Below are positions 14,550 through 19,787 of a stretch of 19,787 nucleotides of DNA, one piece after another. Source of the stretch: HGM11788 sp964654945 (GTDB lineage Bacteria; Bacillota; Clostridia; Lachnospirales; CAG-274); assembly GCA_964654945.1 (NCBI GenBank), contig CAZZLN010000037.1, positions 1 to 19,787 of the forward strand, written 5' to 3'. The notes below the pieces were generated by a model, which was given only the letters and a program-made list of their open reading frames with translations, was not told the origin of the DNA and ran no database searches. Both the position numbers and the translations under genes were made by a program. Within the stretch, counting starts at the first letter, position 1, and the number at the start of each line of letters is the position of its first letter.

Positions 14550-15173
14550 ATGAAAGTTATATTATTAAACGGAAGTCCTAAAAAAAACGGCTGCACATTT
14601 ACAGCACTTACAGAAGCTGCAAAGGCTTTAAATTCCTGTAATATTGATACAGAGATTATACATATTGGAAATGATGTTTCAAGTGGATGTATCGGCTGTG
14701 GCTACTGCGGCAGAAATAACGGAAAGTGTGTAAATAACAGTGACAGCTTAAACAAAAATCTTGATGCAATCAGAAATGCCGATGGCTATATTTTCGGCTC
14801 TCCCGTTCATTATGCGGCAGCAAGCGGTGCTATGACAGCGTTTATGGACAGACTCTTTATAACAAGCGGATCTTATATGGCTTATAAGCCTGCTGCCTGT
14901 GTTGTAACCTGCAGACGTGGAGGGGCAACTGCTGCTGTTGAACAGTTAAATAAATATTTTACTATTAACAATATGCCTGTTGTATCTTCAAATTATTGGA
15001 ATATGGCTTACGGAAATACACCTGATGAAATTTTGCAGGATACAGAGGGTATGCAGATTATGAGGCTTTTAGGCAAAAATATGGCTTGGCTTTTAAAGTG
15101 TATTGAAGCAGGAAAGGAAAAAGGAATTGAGCCTGAAAAGGAAGCTAAGATTAAAACTAATTTTATAAGATAA
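14550..15173 (+). CDS. Iron-sulfur flavoprotein / NADPH-dependent FMN reductase family
   Basis: A 207-residue flavodoxin-fold protein. The FMN phosphate loop is NGSPKKNGCT (7-16), and SPVHYAAASG (about 88-97) forms the isoalloxazine-binding loop. Cysteines C47, C50, C53 and C60 give C-x2-C-x2-C-x6-C, the compact 4Fe-4S motif of the iron-sulfur flavoproteins (Isf) of methanogens and clostridia. These pass electrons between ferredoxin and small acceptors such as oxygen or peroxide; the natural partners here are unknown. GGAGGG lies nine bases before the ATG. It is 54 bases upstream of feoA with no terminator between, so it could be the first gene of an iron-linked transcript. The family is secure and the role less so. 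Confidence 0.87.
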   Translation: MKVILLNGSPKKNGCTFTALTEAAKALNSCNIDTEIIHIGNDVSSGCIGCGYCGRNNGKCVNNSDSLNKNLDAIRNADGYIFGSPVHYAAASGAMTAFMDRLFITSGSYMAYKPAACVVTCRRGGATAAVEQLNKYFTINNMPVVSSNYWNMAYGNTPDEILQDTEGMQIMRLLGKNMAWLLKCIEAGKEKGIEPEKEAKIKTNFIR

Positions 15174-15182
15174 GTAACAAAG

Positions 15183-15225
15183 ATTTACCTCCCCTAATAT
15201 AATATAAAAAAAGCGGGAGGTAAAT
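15183..15225 (+). promoter_or_regulatory. Inverted repeat containing the feoA ribosome binding site
   Basis: ATTTACCTCCC (15183-15193) is the exact reverse complement of GGGAGGTAAAT (15215-15225), an 11-bp perfect pair with a 21-base AT-rich loop. The right arm contains the feoA Shine-Dalgarno sequence. There is no T-run, so it is not a terminator. TATAAT (15198-15203) lies in the loop, with only a poor -35. The element could block feoA translation in RNA or be a DNA operator around a promoter. Confidence 0.6.
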
Positions 15226-15227
15226 TT

Positions 15228-15461
15228 ATGTGTTTAACAGATTTATCAATAGGTAATAAGGCAACTCTGATGTATATAGACGATGTTTGCAGTAACAAAA
15301 AAAGACTTACAGAGCTTGGCTTTTGCGAAAACTGCGAAATAGTACCTCTGCACAGAAGCATAGGGGGAAATATAACTGCATATTGGGTAAAGGGTGCAGT
15401 AATGGCTCTCAGAAAAGAAGATTCTGATTGTATTAAAATTCTTTTCGGGGAGGAAGGGTAA
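15228..15461 (+). CDS. feoA: Ferrous iron transport protein FeoA
   Basis: A 77-residue cytoplasmic SH3-like protein, the expected FeoA size. It contains LTDLSIGNKATLMYIDD, then KKRLTELGFCENCEIVPLHR (the conserved L-x-x-LG-x-x-x-G-x-x-V-like region) and a final strand pair with MALRKEDSDCIKIL. FeoA binds FeoB and is needed for efficient Fe2+ uptake. Four cysteines (C2, C21, C33, C36) are more than usual. The start follows GGAGG by seven bases, within the inverted repeat. Its stop overlaps the feoB start by one base (TAATG). Confidence 0.92.
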   Translation: MCLTDLSIGNKATLMYIDDVCSNKKRLTELGFCENCEIVPLHRSIGGNITAYWVKGAVMALRKEDSDCIKILFGEEG

Positions 15462-17239
15462 TGGCAAATAAAACTGTTGTCCTTGTCGGAAATCCAAACA
15501 CAGGCAAAAGCACAATTTTTAATGCTCTTACAGGCTCTCACCAGCACACAGGCAACTGGTCAGGAAAAACCGTAGGAAATGCAAAGGGCACTATGATATA
15601 TAAAGATGTGGTTTATGATATTATTGATTTGCCCGGAATATATTCAGTCAATCCCATATCATATGATGAAAAATGTGCAGTTGACTGCATAAAAGAGGGC
15701 AGAGCAGATGTGGTGGTTATTGTCCTTGATGCTACCTGTCTTGAAAGAAATCTTATACTTGCTTTGGAAATGGCTAAATTATGCAGTAATGTTATTGTAT
15801 GTGTAAATCTTATGGATGAGGCTGAAAAAAAGGGAATTATTGTAGATGTGGATAAGCTTGGAAGGCTTCTTAATCTTCCTGTTGCTGCAACAAAGGCAAG
15901 AGAGGGAACGGGTCTTGATAAATTAAAACAGCTTATTTATGAAAATAAAAGCTGTCAATGCTGCGAAAAGTGCAGTGTTGAATATATTTATAAAAATTGT
16001 GTACTTAATGAATACAATATTTTAAATAACAAAGACAGAAAAATAGACAGAATTGTTACCGACAGGGTTTTTGGAATACCAATTATGCTGGGCATACTTG
16101 CAGTTATACTCTGGCTTACAATTGTTGGTGCAAATTATCCCTCCGGATTTTTAAGCTCTGTTTTTAATAATATTGAAAATAAGCTTATGAGTATAGGCAG
16201 TGAGAACTCTGTTATAAAGGGAATATTGGTTGAGGGAATGTTCAGAACTTTAAGCTGGGTTGTTTCTGTTATGCTTCCGCCTATGGCTATATTTTTTCCT
16301 TTATTTGCAATTCTTGAGGATTTTGGTTATCTGCCCAGAATGGCTTTTAATCTTGATAATATTTTTAGAAAAGCAAAGGCTCATGGAAAAATGGTGCTTT
16401 CAATGTGTATGGGATTTGGCTGCAATGCTGCCGGAGTTGTATCAACCAGAATAATTGACTCTCCAAAGGAAAGACTTATTGCTATTCTTACAAACAGCTT
16501 TATTCCCTGCAATGGCAGATTTTCAGGACTAATTGCCTTGTCTGCAATATTTGTTGCTGGGGGAGCATTTTCAAGCCTGAAAATATCTCTTATTGTACTT
16601 TTTGCAATAGTTCTGTCTGTTATTGTAACTTTGATAGTTTCATATATATTAAGCACCACAGTGCTAAAATCTTATGAATCATATTTTACTCTTGAGCTTC
16701 CTCCTTACAGAACTCCTAAATTTTCAGCAGTTATAGTAAGAAGCGTAAGAGAGAAAATTTTATATGTTCTTGGCAGAGCAATTGTTGTGGCAGCTCCTGC
16801 AGGTGTTGTAATATGGATTATGCAGAATATTACCTTTAACGGTATAACACTTTTAACATATACTTCTGATTTTTTACAGCCTTTTGCCAATATTATGGGA
16901 CTTGACGGATATATTCTTGCTGCCTTTATTCTTGGTATGCCTGCAAATGAAATTGTAATTCCCATTGTTATTATGTGCTACACCAAAAACAGCGGACTTA
17001 TAGAATTTGAAAGCCTTTCAGATCTTGGCAGACTGCTTTTGGAAAATGGCTGGGGTATTAAAACCGCATTATGTACTATGATTTTTTCTGTTTTTCATTT
17101 TCCTTGTGCTACAACACTTCTTACAATTAAAAAAGAAACAGGCAGTTTAAAATGGACTGCTGCTGCCTTTATTCTGCCTACATTTATTGGTATTGTATTT
17201 TGTATTGCAGTAAATTTCATATTTAAACTATTGACATAA
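15461..17239 (+). CDS. feoB: Ferrous iron transporter FeoB, short form with a Cys-rich linker
   Basis: FeoB is the membrane Fe2+ transporter with a cytosolic G-protein domain. G1 is GNPNTGKST (10-18), G3 DLPG (56-59) and G4 NLMD (116-119). Membrane landmarks are GFGCNAAGV and IPCNGRFSG, the two conserved Cys-containing pore motifs, and the NEIVIP segment. At 592 residues it is shorter than usual (about 650-770). The G domain ends near 162 and the first membrane segment begins near 204, so most of the helical domain that normally follows is absent. The linker holds C165, C167, C168 and C171. Translation is coupled to feoA by TAATG. Function in iron uptake is secure; the linker's role is unknown. 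Confidence 0.94.
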   Translation: MANKTVVLVGNPNTGKSTIFNALTGSHQHTGNWSGKTVGNAKGTMIYKDVVYDIIDLPGIYSVNPISYDEKCAVDCIKEGRADVVVIVLDATCLERNLILALEMAKLCSNVIVCVNLMDEAEKKGIIVDVDKLGRLLNLPVAATKAREGTGLDKLKQLIYENKSCQCCEKCSVEYIYKNCVLNEYNILNNKDRKIDRIVTDRVFGIPIMLGILAVILWLTIVGANYPSGFLSSVFNNIENKLMSIGSENSVIKGILVEGMFRTLSWVVSVMLPPMAIFFPLFAILEDFGYLPRMAFNLDNIFRKAKAHGKMVLSMCMGFGCNAAGVVSTRIIDSPKERLIAILTNSFIPCNGRFSGLIALSAIFVAGGAFSSLKISLIVLFAIVLSVIVTLIVSYILSTTVLKSYESYFTLELPPYRTPKFSAVIVRSVREKILYVLGRAIVVAAPAGVVIWIMQNITFNGITLLTYTSDFLQPFANIMGLDGYILAAFILGMPANEIVIPIVIMCYTKNSGLIEFESLSDLGRLLLENGWGIKTALCTMIFSVFHFPCATTLLTIKKETGSLKWTAAAFILPTFIGIVFCIAVNFIFKLLT

Positions 17240-17287
17240 ATAGTATTTTTATAGATAATAAAATAAAAAACGATTGGAGAAAAAGCT

Positions 17288-18316
17288 ATGGAAAAAGTTA
17301 CACTGGGTTCAACCAATATTACGGTTAGCAAAAACGGCTTTGGTGCATTGCCTATACAGAGAATATCCTCTGATGAAGCTGTCAGACTTATACGCAAAGC
17401 TTATAGGGCGGGAATTACTTTTTTTGATACTGCAAGATGGTATACTGACAGTGAAGAAAAGCTTGGAGAAGCCTTTGACGGAATGAGAGAAAAGGTATAT
17501 ATAGCCACAAAAACAGGTGCTAAAAATACAGATGATTTTTGGCAGAACCTTAATACCTCTCTTAACAATCTTCGCACAGATTATATAGATATTTATCAGT
17601 TTCATAACCCTAATTTCTGCCCTAAGCCGGGTGATGGTTCCGGTCTTTATGAGGCAATGTTTAAGGCAAAGGAAAAAGGAATTATTCGCCATATTGGAAT
17701 TACAAACCACAGACTTTCTGTTGCAAATGAAGCAATAGCTTCAGGACTTTATGAAACACTGCAGTTTCCATTTTGTTATATTTCAGGGAAACAGGAGCTT
17801 GAGCTGGTGAAAAAATGCAGGGATAAAAATATGGGCTTTATTGCTATGAAAGCTCTTTCAGGCGGACTTATAACAAATTCTGCGGCTGCCTATGCTTTTG
17901 AGGCTCAGTTTGATAATGTGCTGCCTATATGGGGTATACAGAGAGAAAATGAGCTTGATGAATTTATTTCCTATATAGATAATCCGCCAAGGATGACTGA
18001 AGAAATTAAAAATATTATTGAAGCGGACAGAAAAGAGCTTTGCGGAGATTTTTGCAGAGGCTGCGGTTATTGTATGCCTTGCCCTGTAGGTATTGAAATC
18101 AATAATTGTGCCAGAATGTCACTTCTTTTAAGGCGTTCTCCTTCAAAACGTCAGCTTACATCTGAGGTACAGGAGAAAATGAAGAAAATAGAAAATTGTC
18201 TGCACTGCAACAGGTGTAAGAGCAAATGCCCTTATGAGCTTGATACACCTGCACTGCTTAAAAAAAATTATGAAGATTACAAACGTGTGCTTGCAGGAGA
18301 GGTAAGTGTGCAGTAA
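17288..18316 (+). CDS. Aldo/keto reductase with C-terminal ferredoxin-like Fe-S domain
   Basis: A 342-residue fusion of an aldo/keto reductase barrel (about 1-245) and a ferredoxin-like tail. The catalytic tetrad is D47, Y52, K75 and H106 (FFDTARWY, ATKTG, YQFHNP). The tail has two cysteine groups: C256, C259, C262 and C265 in CRGCGYCMPCP, and C304, C307, C310 and C314 in CLHCNRCKSKCP, enough for two 4Fe-4S clusters. Proteins of this layout are common in anaerobes (COG1453) and probably use reduced cofactors or electron carriers, but the substrate is unknown. GGAGA precedes the ATG by about seven bases. The gene lies 48 bases after feoB with no terminator, so read-through from the iron genes is possible. 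It ends ten bases before the next gene. Confidence 0.9.
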   Translation: MEKVTLGSTNITVSKNGFGALPIQRISSDEAVRLIRKAYRAGITFFDTARWYTDSEEKLGEAFDGMREKVYIATKTGAKNTDDFWQNLNTSLNNLRTDYIDIYQFHNPNFCPKPGDGSGLYEAMFKAKEKGIIRHIGITNHRLSVANEAIASGLYETLQFPFCYISGKQELELVKKCRDKNMGFIAMKALSGGLITNSAAAYAFEAQFDNVLPIWGIQRENELDEFISYIDNPPRMTEEIKNIIEADRKELCGDFCRGCGYCMPCPVGIEINNCARMSLLLRRSPSKRQLTSEVQEKMKKIENCLHCNRCKSKCPYELDTPALLKKNYEDYKRVLAGEVSVQ

Positions 18317-18326
18317 GAGGTTTATT

Positions 18327-19688
18327 ATGAGCAAAAAGTATTTAAACAGTCAGTTTGAAATTACAGATATAGAGTTTCCCAATAAGGGAGTAGGATATTG
18401 GGAGAATAAAAAAGTCAGTGTCAAAAATACTCTGCCGGGACAAATAGTTATTGCCGATGTAAAAAAGAAAAGAAAACAGCTTGAGGGCAGATTACGACGA
18501 ATTGTTAAAAAGGCAGATTATGAAATTGAACCATTGTGTGAAAATTTTGGGAAATGCGGCGGCTGCACATATCAAAATATAAGCTATGAAAAAGAGCTTA
18601 AAATAAAAGAAAAAATGGTTCTTGACCTTCTTAATAAAGCCGGGATTAAGGATTATGAATTTCTTAAAATAAAAGAAAGTCCGTCAACTACAGGTTACAG
18701 AAACAAAATGGAATTTAGCTTTGGGGATAATGGCACAGAGGGCATTTTAAATCTTGGTATGAGAAAAAGAGAAAGCTATTACGAGGTTGTAAATGCCGAT
18801 AAATGCACCATTGTACACAATGACGTATGCTGTATTTTAACCACTGTTCTTGAATTTTTCAGAAATACATCTGAAATCTTTTATCATAAGGTCAGACACA
18901 CAGGGGCACTAAGACATCTTCTTGTAAGACGAGGACATTTTACCGGAGAAATTCTTGTTAATATAGTTACTACCTCAGAGCTTGTTACAGACCTTGAGCC
19001 TTTAAAAAATTCTCTCCTTTCTCTTGAGCTTGAAGGTGAAATAAAGGGAATAAGCCATATTATAAATGATGGAGTTGCTGATGTTGTAAAGGCTGATGAG
19101 CATAAAATTCTATATGGTCAGGATTATTTTATGGAAAAGCTTTTAGGTCTTAATTTTAAAATTTCAACATTTTCATTTTTTCAGACAAATTCTGCAGGGG
19201 CAGAGGTGCTTTATTCAACTGTAAGAGATTTTGCCGGAAATGAAGATAATCAGATAATTTTTGACCTTTATTGTGGTACAGGCACTATTACACAGCTTCT
19301 AAGTAAAAATGCAAAAAAGGTTGTGGGTATTGAAATTGTTGAGGAAGCTGTTGAAGCTGCAAAGATAAATGCTAAGCTTAACAATATTGAAAATTGTGAG
19401 TTTATAGCCGGTGATGTTCTTAATATGGTAGATAGCCTTAATGATAAACCTGACCTAATTATTCTTGACCCTCCTCGTGAGGGTATAAACCCTAAGGCAA
19501 TTCTGAAGATTATAAACTTTGATGCTAATAGACTTGTTTACGTAAGCTGTAAAGCAAGCTCTCTTGCAAAAGATTTAATTGTGTTTGAAGAAAATGGATA
19601 TAGGGTTGAAAAGGTTCAGTGCGTGGATATGTTCCCTAGGACTTATCACGTTGAAACTGTCTGTCTGCTGAGTAAGAAAACGCTGTAA
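18327..19688 (+). CDS. rlmD: RlmD/RumA-family 23S rRNA (uracil-5-)-methyltransferase
   Basis: A 453-residue SAM-dependent RNA m5U methyltransferase. An N-terminal TRAM domain (about 1-60) is followed by an Fe-S site with C71, C77, C80 and C160. The SAM-binding motif is FDLYCGTGT (312-320), followed by DPPREG (381-386). The catalytic nucleophile is C408 in YVSCKA, and the base is E443 in HVET. Firmicute homologues such as RlmCD methylate 23S rRNA at U747 and/or U1939, so the exact site cannot be named and the symbol is by family. A GTG at 18306 overlaps the previous gene. AAGAGG (18315-18320) supports the ATG at 18327. It is probably co-transcribed with the aldo/keto reductase. Confidence 0.9.
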   Translation: MSKKYLNSQFEITDIEFPNKGVGYWENKKVSVKNTLPGQIVIADVKKKRKQLEGRLRRIVKKADYEIEPLCENFGKCGGCTYQNISYEKELKIKEKMVLDLLNKAGIKDYEFLKIKESPSTTGYRNKMEFSFGDNGTEGILNLGMRKRESYYEVVNADKCTIVHNDVCCILTTVLEFFRNTSEIFYHKVRHTGALRHLLVRRGHFTGEILVNIVTTSELVTDLEPLKNSLLSLELEGEIKGISHIINDGVADVVKADEHKILYGQDYFMEKLLGLNFKISTFSFFQTNSAGAEVLYSTVRDFAGNEDNQIIFDLYCGTGTITQLLSKNAKKVVGIEIVEEAVEAAKINAKLNNIENCEFIAGDVLNMVDSLNDKPDLIILDPPREGINPKAILKIINFDANRLVYVSCKASSLAKDLIVFEENGYRVEKVQCVDMFPRTYHVETVCLLSKKTL

Positions 19689-19701
19689 ATAAGGGGCTTT
19701 C

Positions 19702-19787
19702 GAGAGTTTTTGAGAATTTTTGGAGTGTGTTTTAGTGGGAATTTAATAGGTATTTGGGAATATGTACTACCCCTAAGTGTAAAAATG
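19702..19787 (+). other. C-free G/T-rich stretch and a repeat-like edge sequence
   Basis: From 19702 to 19766 the + strand contains no cytosine over 65 bases, made only of G, T and A. It ends in GTACTACCCC (19764-19774 region), CTAAGTG and TAAAAATG at the window edge. No open reading frame, ribosome binding site or complete hairpin is seen. The final 24 bases resemble from memory the 5' half of some type VI CRISPR repeats, but only one copy is present and it is cut off. Confidence 0.3.

Noticed and set aside
15194..15547. Open frames of 117 and 89 residues opposite feoA
   Set aside because: Antisense to feoA and the feoB start, with no binding sites; the feoA-feoB overlap and motifs explain the DNA.
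17309..17710. 133-residue - strand open frame opposite the aldo/keto reductase
   Set aside because: It overlaps the catalytic-tetrad region of a well-supported enzyme and has no ribosome binding site.

Overview
The window is low-GC bacterial DNA (AT-rich intergenic regions, strong AGGAGG-type ribosome binding sites, sigma-A promoters of TTGACA/TATAAT type). Its genes point to an anaerobic, probably spore-forming member of the Clostridia: a redox-sensing repressor Rex, an iron-sulfur flavoprotein, ferrous-iron uptake by FeoAB, an archaeal-type cofactor-independent phosphoglycerate mutase, an aldo/keto reductase with ferredoxin-like clusters, and two Cys-rich proteins of the kind seen on spore surfaces. 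No genus can be assigned from sequence alone. Most of the window is ordinary chromosome; no complete mobile element, tRNA or rRNA was found.

Layout. 1-165: non-coding left edge, possibly the end of an insertion sequence. 166-2302 (+): AI-2E family membrane protein overlapping a CPBP membrane protease, ending at a hairpin shared with a convergent HAD phosphatase (2326-3150, -). 3312-3947 (+): rex, with a near-consensus promoter and its own terminator. 4015-4193 (+): a decayed small gene with an in-frame TGA and a frameshift. 4244-6733 (+): a three-gene unit (DUF2156, GNAT acetyltransferase, TPR membrane protein) with a near-consensus promoter. 6800-6982 (+) and 7016-7933 (-): a 60-residue Cys-rich membrane microprotein and a 305-residue Cys/Arg/Glu-rich protein, convergent on one hairpin. 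8130-10944 (+): trkA-trkH potassium uptake. 11003-11806 (-): MerR-family regulator with a 19-bp-spacer promoter typical of self-regulated MerR genes. 11933-14430 (-): apgM followed by a ClC-type anion transporter. 14550-17239 (+): iron-sulfur flavoprotein, feoA, feoB. 17288-19688 (+): aldo/keto reductase and an RlmD/RumA-type methyltransferase. 19689-19787: a strikingly C-free stretch and then a short repeat-like sequence cut off by the window edge.

How the genes fit together. Rex, FeoAB, the iron-sulfur flavoprotein, the Fe-S aldo/keto reductase and the Fe-S methyltransferase form an iron/redox theme. TrkAH and the ClC protein handle ions. Several starts were moved downstream from the longest open frame because a good ribosome binding site sits just before an internal ATG, in some cases lying inside the over-extended frame.

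The least ordinary observations are: the 11-bp perfect inverted repeat that includes the feoA ribosome binding site; a FeoB apparently lacking most of the usual helical domain and carrying a Cys cluster in its place; a ClC with GREG and GFKGGE motifs resembling fluoride/proton antiporters; the Cys-rich protein pair; the small decayed gene; and the 3' edge. I did not see a convincing wholly new multi-gene system.
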